Shown here: positions 37,423 through 48,155 of the stretch, in pieces
Layout of the letters: every line of letters starts with the position of its first letter
How positions within the stretch are numbered: the first letter of the stretch is position 1
From: Amaurobius ferox
Taxonomy: Eukaryota; Arthropoda; Arachnida; Araneae; Amaurobiidae
Direction: 5' to 3'
DNA length: 64,000 bases
Assembly (NCBI GenBank): GCA_951213105.1
Contig: OX578137.1
Location: 81,186,910 to 81,250,909 of the forward strand
Notes under the pieces: model-generated
Told to the model about the DNA's origin: nothing
What the model saw: only the letters and a program-made list of their open reading frames with translations
Databases searched by the model: none
Position numbers and translations under genes: made by a program

Positions 37423-38003
37423 TTAGGCTAACCGAAACTTATTAACTATATTATTTACTAAATAAGCAGGATATTGATACACTTTACTGGTAATTTTGAG
37501 GTTATTAATGTGCAAAGCATGAAATTTTTTATCTGATAATCTATAAATTCTAAAAAGTTGATTAAGTATAATATTTCTAAACAATTGAATCGAGTTGCAG
37601 GAATTAAAAGGTAATAATTTATTAATATTAAATTTAAAAAAATCTTTTTTATCATATAAATTAGTAACTATCCCAAGAGCAGGTTCTATAATTAGATTTA
37701 AATCCAAATAATAAATATTATTACTAATAGAAGTTTCATTAGGTATTAATTCCAAATTATCCGGATAGAAATCTATATCTATGACATAGTTATCAGTAAA
37801 TACAAGACAAATCAGATCATCTACATATCTATAAATTTTATAATCAGTTGAAGTAAAGAATTTTCATATTGATATAGGTATAAATTAGCTAACATACTGC
37901 TACTACAGCCACCTTGTGGAACACCTGAGACTTGTAAGTATAATTTATTACCTTGAAAGATATAATTATTGAAAAGAACAAAATGGAGAAGCTTAGGAAA
38001 ATT
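37423..38003 (-). pseudogene. Reverse transcriptase fragment, probably Penelope-like
   Basis: The minus strand reads, in order: a segment ending NNYIFQGNKLYLQVSG near 37985-37930, the motif GVPQGGCSSSMLANLYLYQYE at about 37927-37870, then after one frameshift RYVDDLICLVFTD at about 37830-37790 (YVDD catalytic box), then a downstream stretch of 110 residues to 37423. The NNYxFxGxxYxQxxGxPxG / ANLYL / YVDD arrangement is that of Penelope-like RTs. Only the middle of the RT remains, and no endonuclease is seen. Confidence 0.6.
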
Positions 38004-38135
38004 GGTAAATTTAGTAAGATTATATAATCTTACTAAATATATAATCTTACTATTGGTAAATTTAGGATATATAATCTTACTATTGGTAAATTTAGTAAGA
38101 TTATATAAGGAAAATTGGCAAATTTAGTAAGATTA

Positions 38136-38137
<2 letters not shown>
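37985..38137. repeat. Local direct and inverted repeats around a 30-bp palindrome
   Basis: 38009-38038 is a perfect palindrome built on TAGTAAGATTATA. Its words recur downstream: 'tataatcttactattggtaa' twice and 'ttagtaagattata' twice more up to 38137, where an AT microsatellite begins. This looks like a cluster of slippage and foldback copies. Confidence 0.8.

Positions 38138-38210
<73 letters not shown>
38138..38210. repeat. (TA)n microsatellite
   Basis: An uninterrupted TA run, followed by CACACA. Confidence 0.95.
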
Positions 38211-38216
<6 letters not shown>

Positions 38217-38683
38217 AAAAGTAACGCTTCGATAGACGATACATAGGCAAATATTTCAGAATCGCAGATGAAATTTTTATGAACGCCTGTCATTGAGGCT
38301 TTTCTTATCAGTTTTCTCAAATTATCAATAAAGTAGCTGAAAAAATGAGCAAAAGTTGCAGAATGTTTTTCAGTGTAGGAATAATCGAAAAACGTATAAG
38401 GAATACATTAGCTGTCTATTATATTATACATGTTGCTATATACACCGTCAGTAATTGTAAGTAACTATAGTGTAATGTTTTTCCTCGAATACAAATGCGC
38501 ATTGAAAATTGCGAAAGGCACTTTGAACAGGCTTTAAACAAGTTTCCTGAGTACATAGATTACATTTTATGTATCAATTATAAATGTAACACCAGTTTGC
38601 CTATAACGACAATGTGTCAAATAAATGACTCTTGTAATGAATCTAGTGACAATTCTATGAATTAGAGAATGCTCTAAATGTTT
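38211..38683. other. No gene seen
   Basis: There is no recognised repeat or frame. Confidence 0.35.
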
Positions 38684-38870
38684 CTTCTTCTTCGGCCTAG
38701 ACCGTCCTACCTACCCGAAAGTATGACGTATATATTTGGACGGCCGGGAGATGCCACATAATTTAGACCGGAACCCACATATTTAATATGTCCGTACTGC
38801 GCGTGAACACAAAACAGTTTTGGAATATTCGGGAATCGAACTCGGCTCATCCAAGTGCTGTTCCACACCT
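38684..38870 (-). mobile_element. SINE S1, internally deleted (S1f)
   Basis: The tail side is a GAAGAAGAAG-type run with 'cggtctaggcc', followed by the CCGGGAGATGCC region and a tRNA-like head with box B-like GAGTTCGATTCC near 38835-38846 (minus). About 90 bp that hold 'aggagggtacggtcc' in S1c are absent after 'ggaaccca' near 38777. Confidence 0.8.
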
Positions 38871-39174
38871 TTTCTCTAAACTTTTGTAATTGACATGTTT
38901 CTTTTATCCCGTTTTTTTGTCGAATTTTTGTCCTTATCTTTTCCATTTCTCCGCTAGGGTCGTTGTAATTGTATTTATTCTAACAGAAATGTTCACGTCA
39001 ATGCAGATCGATCTGGCGTATGTATTCAGTATTTATTCTCAAGTTGTTGGGGGAAGAGGCGGTTTAAAAACTTTTCCTAAGAATCGGTGTATGTCTTTTA
39101 GTGTATGAAGCATTAAGTCACTAATACGGAATTAAGTCATAATCCAAGATGTGTAATCGATATTTTATAAAAAA
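38871..39174. other. No gene seen
   Basis: This short interval carries no recognised feature. Confidence 0.35.
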
Positions 39175-40089
39175 TCTGATGTGGGCAACACATGCCTTTC
39201 TTTATATAATGAATTGAATTTACTAATTTTACAGTAAAAAATAGGTTTTTCTTATAGTAGATACTAATATTCTTTCCAAGATATTGAATTTTCGACAATT
39301 AGTCGTCATTTTCATTGATTTAGCGTCATTTTTATCCATTCAGCGAGATTTTTGTTAATTTGGCAACATTTCAAAAAGTCGCCAAATTGGCGACATTCTG
39401 CCAAATTCGTCGCCAAAATCTCGCCAAGCGTTATGGATGAAGAAATAAGTTGTTCTTACAGCAGACAAATGACTATTGGCGCTCAAATACAAAATTATTA
39501 CTCAAAGTATCTTTTTCCGTGAATAGAACGAGCTAGATCTACTAGAATGATGTCACCCAATTTATCGTATGGTATTACATATGAAAAGTGAACATGTTTC
39601 GCAATAGGATTTTTATTTTTTATTTTATATGACTTTTTGATAATTTTTTTGAAAAATGTCCAATATCTCGAGAACGGTTTGTGTTAGCGTTCTAAAATTT
39701 ATGCTAATCGTTTCCTAATGAAAAATTACATAAGAAATGTCTATTTGCGTAACTTTATTAGTGGTTTTGATTTTTTGACGATTTTTTCAAAATTTTACTC
39801 GAAAATTTAGGGGGTTCTGTACATTCGATTGCGTATAAAAACCATAGGCTTCCAGTGTTTACGGATTGTGATTTTTGTACCAAATTTGGTTCGAATCGGT
39901 CCATTCGTTCGTCAGTTATCGTCTCCACAGACTCACTGACACACACACACACACACTGACATCACTTCAAAAATGTTTGATTCGTGATCAGGGATGCTCG
40001 AAACGTGCTCTCCCGTCGAAAACTCGAATTCGAATTTTCGACTCCGTCACAATACTTTCCTTATACATTATGTATATAAGGAAAGTAAA
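39175..40089 (+). mobile_element. A element, copy A11 (full length)
   Basis: The 5' end is TCTGATGTGGGCAACACATG. The CA run is short (39939-39957) and the 3' hairpin is perfect (40052-40086). It is one of the best-preserved copies; frames at 39758 (minus) and 39875 are read-throughs. Confidence 0.9.
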
Positions 40090-40935
40090 AAAGTATTATA
40101 TTAAATTAATGAATGATCGGTTAAATCTCTACTGCAGCCAATTTATACATTTTAATGCAACTGCATTTTAATTTGTAAGAGTTGAGTGTTTAACTAATTT
40201 CGATGATGATCATACTTTCTATTTCTGACCTAGTAGAAAGTAATCATTATACACAGGCCAGAAAACGTTATACTCACAGTACCCGCCAATAGGGGGGTTC
40301 CAAAAGCTAATATCGTGAATAATAGACCAATAATATGTTATATAACTGCAGATAATGTGCCGATAAAGTCATTACAATTAATGTGCCAGAAGTGTAGTAT
40401 AAATAAACTTGTCGGTCTAACGACATGGGCATATTTAATTACAGGAGCGCGAAATGACAAATCCACAATTATTTGGTGGACCAAAACTATATACAGTGGA
40501 ATCTGATAAAGTGACCACCTTGGTAAAGTAACTGCCTGGCTAATGTGATCATTTTTGCAAAATTTTGTTTTAAACTATATAGAATAAATAGGAAAATGTC
40601 CCCGAAATTCACCACCTGTATATAGTTTAACGTGACCCTTTAAATTGTCATGTCAATGTTATTTTTACCTGTAAAATGTGGCCATCATCTGTTTGTGCTT
40701 GGTCTTATCTATATATCTTGTCATCTTATCTATCACTTTATCTTATGTTCTTGCTTTCTACACCCACTGAAAGCCCAAAATTATTTCCTTTCTTTTAAAT
40801 GGAGTGGAATAAGTGATGACACACACAATAGGGGTGTTTCCTGTTGTTGAAGTAGTTGAGATTCTTAGCAGTTGTGTTTTCTTTCAACGTGCTTTGTGTA
40901 TGAAACACATTTTTAAATAATGGCATCTGGAAAGT

Positions 40936-41404
40936 TTTTTTTTTAAATGGCCAGGCACTTTGACCTTCGTCATTCGCCTTTATTACAGCGGCAGAGTTCG
41001 AGGTCGGGGGGATTAGTGAAGTGCCTAGGAGAGAATAAAATCCTCCCTTTAAACTTCAAGCTAAGAACAAAGAGCAGAAAAGAGTTTAAAGCAGAAGTGA
41101 GTTAAGAACTGAGAGTGCGCTCGGGGGATGTGGGGGGGGGGGGGGGATGACCGGAATCATGCCCTTCCCCGAGTCTTCAGAACGGAAAGAGTTGGGGCCC
41201 GAGTGGTTCCCCAGCAGAGAAGAGGAAGGAGGGGGGGAGAAGAGGGTCCATTGACGTTGCCCCAGGCGTACCAGAGGGGGAGCGGATCACATTGCGCCCA
41301 CAACACAAACATCCATGCCTTACGTGGGGCTCGAACCCACCATGTGGCGGTCGAGCAATTGCTACGGAAATGCTTTCCTTGACCACTCGACAACGACGTC
41401 GGCA
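40936..41404 (-). mobile_element. SINE S3, tRNA-Ser-like head, 469 bp
   Basis: Minus strand. The head has box A GTCGAGTGGTCAAGG (41391-41377) and box B GGGTTCGAGCCCC (41338-41326). The box A form is that of serine/leucine tRNAs. The body is GC-rich with G runs (41132-41147) and the A-rich tail is at 40936-40947. The 12-bp target-site duplication CATCTGGAAAGT lies at 40924-40935 and 41405-41416. Frames at 41128-41504 belong to this SINE and are not genes. Confidence 0.9.
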
Positions 41405-42435
41405 CATCTGGAAAGTCTAAAACATATAAAGAATTTTGTTTAAAAGACAAAAATGAGGTACTGAAATTTCTTGAAACTAATAGCCATAGAGCAACTGCAG
41501 ACAATTTTCAGTTAGTAAAACCAGTGTCAGCAATATCTATAAACGAAAATTGGAGTATCGGGAACGATATGAATTAAAATGGAAATGATTCTAGAAGCAG
41601 TAAAATTCATAAAACAAACAATTTGGAGGTGAAGCAAGCGCCTGTTCAGTGGTTCAAAAGAATGCGGGGAATGAATGCATGTCTTTTCGGACCAATGCTG
41701 CAAGAAGTGCCATTATATATAAAAAAAGCATGGAGTTCAGGAATTTACAGCTTCAAATGAATGGCTTGAGTCTTTCAAGAAAAGGAATAATATTTCTGAG
41801 AATATTCTGTGTGGCGAATCAAATGATATTGACACCGAAACAGTGGATACATTTAAAGAAAAAATAGCTAGTTTCATAGGGGACTGCAAGATAAAAGATA
41901 TTTTTAATGCTGACGAGACGAGTGCAGTTTATTTTATCGAGCAATGTTCAGTAAATCTGTAGCGATGGCTGGTGATAAATGTAAAGATGGGAAAATTTTA
42001 TAAGAAAGGTTAACAATGTTATTAGCATGTAGTGCAAGTGGAAAAAACTAAAACCTCTGTTTATTGGCACGGTTAAAAAACAACGCAAAATGTGGATGCT
42101 AAAAACTTGCATATTTTATGGTATGGCAATCGTAAAGCTTAGATGACAGCTTCTATTTTTTCAGAATGGGTGGATATAATAAGCAAGCAGATGAACCAGA
42201 TAAACAGAAAAGTCCTTTTGATTATAGACAACTGTCTAGCTCATCCTCAAGGTTATTATTTTCTAATATTAAAGTTCAGTTTCTTCCGGAAAACACAACA
42301 GCACATTTACAACCACTTGATCAAGGTGTAATTTAAGTATTCAAGCCCTATTACAGAAAATTCTTATCTAAATATGTGCTATCCAGGCCTGATGATTGTA
42401 AATCTGCGAATGAAATTGCCACGTGCATAAATGTT

Positions 42436-42450
42436 TTCGATACCATTGTG
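42436..42450. repeat. Target-site duplication, left copy
   Basis: TTCGATACCATTGTG here recurs at 42836-42850 (both are also followed by T). It flanks the 5S + S1 insertion and matches the uninterrupted transposase reading FDTIV. Confidence 0.95.
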
Positions 42451-42716
42451 TTGTTGTTGAGACAAAGACCGTCTGACCTACCAGAAAGGTGTGAGATAAC
42501 TGTTTGGACTGTCAGGAAGCGCCACCCAATTTAGACCGGAACCCAGTGAGGAAGGCATCGACAGGGACCTTACCCTCCTTCTCCTAGCACCAACTTCTCG
42601 GAAGGACTTACGGACACACATGTTTAACGTGATCGTACTCCGCATGAACACGGCGGCAATTTGTGGCAGCGTGCGAATCCAGCGCGCAAACCACCGGGCT
42701 ACTGCGTCCGAAATGT
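42451..42716 (-). mobile_element. SINE S1 (S1g), 3' partner of a 5S chimera
   Basis: On the minus strand the tRNA-like head (GGACGCAGTAGCCCGGTGG, ending at 42709) is complete at its 5' side. The body matches S1c and the CAA-type tail is at 42451-42460. The head's box B reads GGATTCGCACGC, a damaged form. Upstream of the head, across ACATTTC, is a full 5S rRNA sequence. The target-site duplication encloses both parts. Confidence 0.92.
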
Positions 42717-42835
42717 GCCAACAGCACGCGGTGTTCCCAGGTGGTCACCCACCCAAGTACTAATCGCGCCCGATGCTGCTTGACTTCGGTGATCTAACGA
42801 GAACCTGTGTTTTCAGCACGGTGGGGCTGTTGGCC
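42717..42835 (-). rRNA. 5S rRNA sequence, full length, part of a retrotransposed chimera
   Basis: Read on the minus strand it begins GCCAACAGCCCCACC and ends CGTGCTGTTGGC, about 119 nt, the normal 5S length. The terminal stem (GCCAACAG/CTGTTGGC) and the internal promoter region (AAGCAGCATCGGGCG, then GGGTGGGTGACCACCTGG) are well conserved. It is a single copy inside a transposon, joined to a SINE and bounded by a target-site duplication, so it is best treated as a retrocopy and not as a working gene, although the internal promoter looks intact. Confidence 0.95.
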
Positions 42836-42850
42836 TTCGATACCATTGTG
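42836..42850. repeat. Target-site duplication, right copy
   Basis: A perfect repeat of 42436-42450, immediately outside the 5' end of the 5S sequence. Confidence 0.95.
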
Positions 42851-43470
42851 TGGATAAAAGAGTCCTGTGAGCTAGAACGCACATCTACAATTTCTAAGTG
42901 TTTTGAAAAATGTGTTCTCTCAGATAAATTCCAGACGATGTCAGTGATGGTGCTTCACATGGTGACAACTGTGACACAGACAGCAATTCCAGCATGCAAA
43001 ATCTCATAAACCTAGCAGTACATTCAGATGATGGGATAGTAAATGCTGAGATGTTTTTGAATTTCGTTAAAGATGTTCCATCGTGTGACAATTTTAGTGA
43101 CCCTGAAATCTTAAAAAATGACATTCCTATGAATAAAAGTGAAAATGAATCTGTTCCCAACGATGATGAACAAACGGAAAATTAAGATATTGATACTCTT
43201 TCTGATGCTGAAATGTTGCATATGTGTAAGAAAATGCAATTGTATGTTTTAAGTAACTGTTCAGATATGATGAATTGCGTTAAGAAAATTCGTCGGTTCA
43301 ATAAGTCGGTTTCTAAGATCACTTTTCCTATGTATCATGATTACGTATTAATTGTCAAATATTTATCCTATATTAAGTATTTATCCTATGTTCCATGGTT
43401 TAGTATTATGATTATATGTAATGGACACATCGGCAGGCCATATTTGCCACGAGGGCCATAGTTTATATAT

Positions 43471-44065
43471 CCTGGAATAAAATATTGCATGCCTACGAAA
43501 TTCAGTTATACATTACATCTCAGTTATGCATCCGTGCTTTTGAAAAAAAAAAAAAAAAAAAAGACCAATTATAATATTCGCTATATTAAGTATATTATTT
43601 CTTAAATTCTTTATCAATATGGCCATTATACTTCTGCAGGATTTTTTTTATTGTTAATGCTGAAAAATCTGAAATATTTAAATACATTTCATCCTATAGT
43701 TTTATGCTTGAAAATAACTAACATATATTTAATTGCATTTACGCATGTAATATACGTACACATGTATTATGTTAAAGTTAATGCATCACATTTTATCCTA
43801 CAGATTTTTGTTTAAATGTAACTAACATATGATCAGTTACATTAACGAATGTATTACACATGCGTTATACGAGCTCATGCCGTAAAGTTTATGTGTAAAG
43901 ATGAAAACTTGTCCAAACTTTGATATCTTTCTGCTTGATTACGATAATGGGTAAGGTATGGTAAACTGCAAGTTTTATAGCTCCAGATAAGGTTTAAAGA
44001 GCCTAAGTAATTTAACCGCGTAGACGTTCCTTTTGATATGTTATCACGTGCGTCGAGCAGTTGTT
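43471..44065. repeat. Diverged tandem duplication of about 104 bp, no gene
   Basis: 43687-43790 and 43791-43893 share the ordered words 'at(c/t)ctat/cag', 'aactaacatat', 'cg(c/a)atgtaat'-type and 'aaagtt.atg'. An A20-type run lies at 43542-43562. No coding feature is seen. Confidence 0.5.
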
Positions 44066-44503
44066 ACTTTCCTTACATACACAATGTATAAGGAAAGTAT
44101 TGTGATAGGGTCGAAAATTCGAATTCGAGTTTTCGACGGGAGAGCACGTTTCAAGCATCCCTGATCACGAATCAAACATTTTTGAAGTGATGTGTGTGTG
44201 TGTGTATGTGTGTGTATGAAAGTGTGTGTGTGTGTGCATGAAAGTGTGTGTGTGTGTGTGTCAGTGAGCCTGTGGAGACGATAACTGACGAATGAATGGA
44301 CCGAGTCGAACAAAATTTGGTACAGAAATCACAATCAGTAAACACTGGAAGCCTATTGTTTTTATACGCAATCGAATGAACAGATCCCCCTTAAATTTTC
44401 GAGTGAAATTTTGAAAAAAAATCGTCAAAAAATCAAAACCGCTATTAAAGTTACGCAATAAGACATTTCTTGCGGAATTTTTCATTAGAAAAAGATTGAC
44501 ATA

Positions 44504-44542
<39 letters not shown>

Positions 44543-45082
44543 CAATTAACGTGGCAACAACATAGAACGCTAACATGAACCGTTCTCGAGGTATTGCACA
44601 TTTTTGAAAAAATTATCAAAAAGTCATATAAAATAATAAAAAAATATTTCCTATTGAGAAACATGTTCACTTTTCATATGTAATACCATGCGATAAATTG
44701 GGTGACATCATTCTCGTGGATCTAGCTCGTTCCATTAATGAAAAAAGATACTTTGAGTAATACTTTTGTATTTGATCACCAATAATCATGTATCTGATGT
44801 AAGAATAACTTAATTCTTCATCCATAACGCTTGGCGATATTTTTGGCGACAATTTTGCCGGAATGTTGCCAACTTGGCGACTTTTTGAAATGTTGCCAAA
44901 TTAACGGAAATCTCGCCAAATGGATAAAAATGACGCTAATTCAATGAAAATGACGACTAATTGTCGAAAATTCAATATCTTGGAAAGAATATATCTGCAA
45001 TAAGAAAAACCTATTTTTTACAGTAAAAGTAGTAAATTCATTACATTGTATAAGGAAAGTCATGTGTTGCCCACATCACATT
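44066..45082 (-). mobile_element. A element, copy A12 (full length) with poly(T) insertion
   Basis: The hairpin is at 44066-44097 and the 5' end near 45080. A run of about 31 T (44508-44538) followed by 'aattcaattaacgtggcaac' interrupts the conserved 'cataaattttagaacgct' segment, so about 60 bp look inserted here. The TG zone is compound (44191-44261). Confidence 0.9.
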
Positions 45083-45366
45083 TTTTATATTTTTACACAA
45101 AATGCAGCATACTAAGTTGCATCAAAGAGCTGAATATTGTTTTAATACTAATAATTATTCAATTATATTATTTTAACAAAATACATTTTATAGAGAACGC
45201 TGTTGAAATCTGTTATATTAGTTTTTAAATACATGAAACTTTTATTGATATTTAATTACATTATTGGAATATGTAAAAATAAATTATGATAAAAATATAT
45301 TGTACTACTAAATGAGGGGATATAAATATTTTGTTTCTAAAAATGTATCAGATTTAATTTTAAAAA

Positions 45367-46155
45367 TCTGATGTGGGAAGCATATGACTTTCTCTGCAGA
45401 CTTTTATCTAAGTTCTCTTTATTTTAATTATATTTAATCCACTTTTAATTCAATTTTCTTTCTCATTTGATAACTGGGCTTATTTTCAAAGGTGGCGTAG
45501 AGAAAATACGAGAAAATTAAAATATCTCGAGAACGCCTAGTCCTAGTGTAAGGCGGTTGATCTTATTATTTTCTTCGTTAAAAATTACGTATTAAACAAG
45601 GATTTAATGAATATATTCGAGCATACGCAGTTTTCTTATTTCAGATTTTGGCGATTTTTGCGGACCATTTTGCAAAAAAATTGCAGATTATTTTTTTCGA
45701 ATCGTACCAAAATCTAATCAGCACCAGTGTGTCCTTCAACTGACTTATCTACCGAATTTTGTGAAATTCGGTCCATTTGTTTTTCAGCTAGAGTGGATAC
45801 AAGCTTCTGCGGGCCATTTCTTAAAAAAATGGCGGGTTCTTTTATCCCGAATCGTACCCAAAACTAATGAGCACTCTATTGACCCGCAAGTTAGCTACCA
45901 AATTTTATGAAATTTGGTCCATTAGTATTTTAATTAGAGTGGTTACAAAATCTGTACAGACAGACAGACACACAGATTGAAACACACACAGACGCCACGC
46001 TAAAAATAGCTTTTTTCGTATTCTAGAGGTCTCGAAATGTGTAGATCCGTCGAAAACTCGAGTTGCGATTTTCGGCATGATTCCAATACCATCCCTATGT
46101 ATTGCAGGGAAAGTAAAAGTACCATTACCATGTATTGCAGGGAAAGTAAAAGTAG
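45367..46155 (+). mobile_element. B element, copy B2 (full length)
   Basis: The 5' end TCTGATGTGGGAAGCATATG is nearly that of A elements, but the arm is ACTTTCTCTGCAG (45388-45400). The body shows an internal tandem duplication: 'cgaatcgtacc.aaa.ctaat' and 'aaatt.ggtccatt' each occur twice. A CAGACA run is at 45957-45972. The 3' end is ATTGCAGGGAAAGTAAAAGT, itself duplicated in a tandem unit of about 38 bp (46097-46152). Confidence 0.8.
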
Positions 46156-47078
46156 CTAACGCCGTTGCCACTGCCATTGTTTCACAAATTTCGCGTTCCT
46201 TGTATTGACACGTAAAGAAAAATCTATAGCATACAAAATATATTTAATGCAGTTGTAGAGAAAAATTAGTAGAATGCACTGATATAAGCCGTTTAAAATG
46301 TTGTTTATGATATATTAAAAATTATATATCAAAACCAATGGAGGAGTATTTGAGATTCGAGTTCGCGTCCTGGATAGGCTAACAATAGTGAGACCTCGAA
46401 TATTTGTTGACATGTACCTACATAGTTAAATTTTTGCATTACAGAACCATTTATTTTTAATTTCGATTTAGTTAATGAGTTATTCAATTTTTATGACCTT
46501 CTAAAGTGATCATTTTCCTTTTCTATGGACAAAGATTTAATTGGTCGAACCAAGTACCAGGTTCTCTGATTGGTCTCTACCAGAAGCATTACAAACTGGT
46601 CGATGACTGAGTTATTGAAGCATTAAAAACAACAAAAGTAAGAGCTTGAAAGGATGTCCGAGGTTGAATTTTGGATGTTAATTCGAAATTTTGAGAGGTG
46701 ATCTCGGAAATTTCCAGGTTTGTGTAAATTTAAATATGAAGTTGGCCCCTTAGTCAAATTTTAAAGCACAGGAAGTTGTAGAAGATGCTATTCCTTACTG
46801 AATGGTATATTGTAAATTGCTGTGTAAACGTTGCATGAAAAACGATGAGTGGTTTATTTTTCTCCGCAGCTGTACATATGTAGAAGTAGAAAAGAGAAAC
46901 ACATCTGCGTTAAATGTTCCAGTTGTTGAACCAACTCAACAAATAATCTCAGAAAATTTCTACCAATCTTGTACATAGGCAACAATACAAAATATTGTAA
47001 GGAAGCACATGCAAACTATTATTTGGAAAAATATTTATTCCAACTTGAAATAACGTAAAGAGAAAAACTTGACTGATT

Positions 47079-47080
<2 letters not shown>
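46156..47080. other. No gene seen
   Basis: This is AT-rich sequence with no recognised family. Confidence 0.4.
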
Positions 47081-47129
<49 letters not shown>

Positions 47130-47271
47130 AAACGTATAAGGGAAGTATTGTGACTTGGTCGAAAATTTGAATTCGGGTTTTCGATGGGAGAACACGCTTC
47201 ATGCATCCTTGAACACGAATCACACGTTTCTGAGGAGATGGATGTGTGTGTGTGCAAATATGTGTGTGTGT
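47081..47271 (-). mobile_element. A element A13, 3' part left of the gypsy insertion
   Basis: The 3' segment (GAACACGAATCACACG, TTCGAATT-type words, 'tattgtgacttgg') is followed by the terminal hairpin region. A (TA)n run of about 45 bases (47082-47126) has grown where the hairpin's outer arm should be. The TG zone at 47242-47271 is where the gypsy element entered; the copy continues at 58043. Confidence 0.8.
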
Positions 47272-48142
47272 TGTCATAAGGTAAAATTGTCCTTATCAAA
47301 AATTACCGGTATAGTACGTACCTATGATGCCGCCACTAAGGGTGGAGCATGTAAGCTCCCGGTTCTCAAGCTCGGACTACGAACACACAAAACATAAAGA
47401 AACACACATGCTTAATTGCTCAATTTATTATAATATTTTACTTAATAGATATCTATTATAATCTGGAGTAATTATATTATGATTAAATCAATTATTTAAA
47501 GACACATAATACTAACAATATTACATTAATATATATTTACACACATAAAAAACATTGACTTAAATTTCTTAAATAACAGTTTCCTTTAAACAATCTATGA
47601 AGAATAATTCTTATAGTTCAATATTTACGAACTCGTTCATATGATCTACTCATACGAACTGGTAGTTAATTATCTTAATAATCGTTAAAGGTGTGCCTTC
47701 CGTGCTAATAGTGACAATTGAAAATCGGTTACCTCTACTCTTTGTTACGTGCATATTCGTGCCATCTCAATGATGTGGGAAAATCGTTGCACTTCGCGTA
47801 CTTGCGCAGGCTACCATTCTATTGCTCACAATCTACAGACACTTTTTTCACAAAAACCAAAAACATGATGCTGCCTCGTTCGAAAGTTTTAAGACGACTA
47901 AAAAACTCAGGTGCGTCTAGGACGCTGTCGAAATTGCATCTGTGGAAAGTTCTAGAACATTCTCTCAAACCTTTTTCTTTTCAGATTGTAGTGTCGTTGT
48001 TGATTCGTTGAAGTGACGAAGGGGATGCGCTGCTTATTTATGTTTGTATTGCCATTGGCTCCTTCTGCAGCATTTAAATAGCTCATTAGCTAGGTTGGCC
48101 TCCGTAATTTGAATTACGAAATGTCGTGCATGCCGTACGACA
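47272..48142 (-). repeat. Gypsy 3' LTR (minus-strand sense)
   Basis: This is the partner of 57167-58037 at constant offset 9895. Its outer end contains the inverted pair TGTCGT/ACGACA around GCATGCC (48122-48142). Confidence 0.97.
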
Positions 48143-48155
48143 TTTATCCCCCTCT
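48143..48155 (-). promoter_or_regulatory. Polypurine tract
   Basis: Immediately inside the 3' LTR the minus strand reads AGAGGGGGATAAA, a 13-base purine run (one T) directly followed by the LTR's TG. This is the expected primer for plus-strand DNA synthesis. Confidence 0.85.

Larger units (their letters stand above)
40920..43185 (+). pseudogene. Tigger transposase pseudogene (CENP-B-like / DDE)
   Basis: After removal of the S3 SINE by eye, the start reads MASGKSKTYKEFC, a CENP-B-type N terminus. The DDE core has FNADETS (first D codon at 41912-41914), IIDNCLAHP (second, 42227-42229) and HLQPLDQG (third, 42319-42321). The C-terminal part continues FDTIV at the S1 insertion, then WIKESCELERTSTISKCFEK at 42852 onward. 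Stops and frame changes occur at many points (for example after GNDMN, after VNL and after QGVI), so it is inactive apart from the SINE interruptions. Confidence 0.9.
40494..43470 (+). mobile_element. Tigger (pogo-like) DNA transposon, dead, with two SINE insertions
   Basis: The left end CAGTGGAATCTGATAAAGTG (40494) is a Tigger-type terminus preceded by TA, the expected target. Transposase pieces follow (see separate entry). I could not find the matching right terminus, so the right limit is approximate. Two SINEs with target-site duplications lie inside (40936-41404 and 42451-42835). Confidence 0.8.

Noticed and set aside
41128..41504. GC-rich open frames on both strands as possible host exons
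   Set aside because: They fall within the S3 SINE, bounded by a target-site duplication.
42717..42835. A functional 5S rRNA gene
   Set aside because: Single copy inside a transposon, fused to a SINE and flanked by a target duplication; it is a retrocopy, although its internal promoter looks intact.
47718..48011. 97-codon frame, repeated identically at 57613-57906, as a gene
   Set aside because: Both lie inside the gypsy LTRs on the strand opposite to the element, and the identity reflects LTR identity and not selection on a protein.
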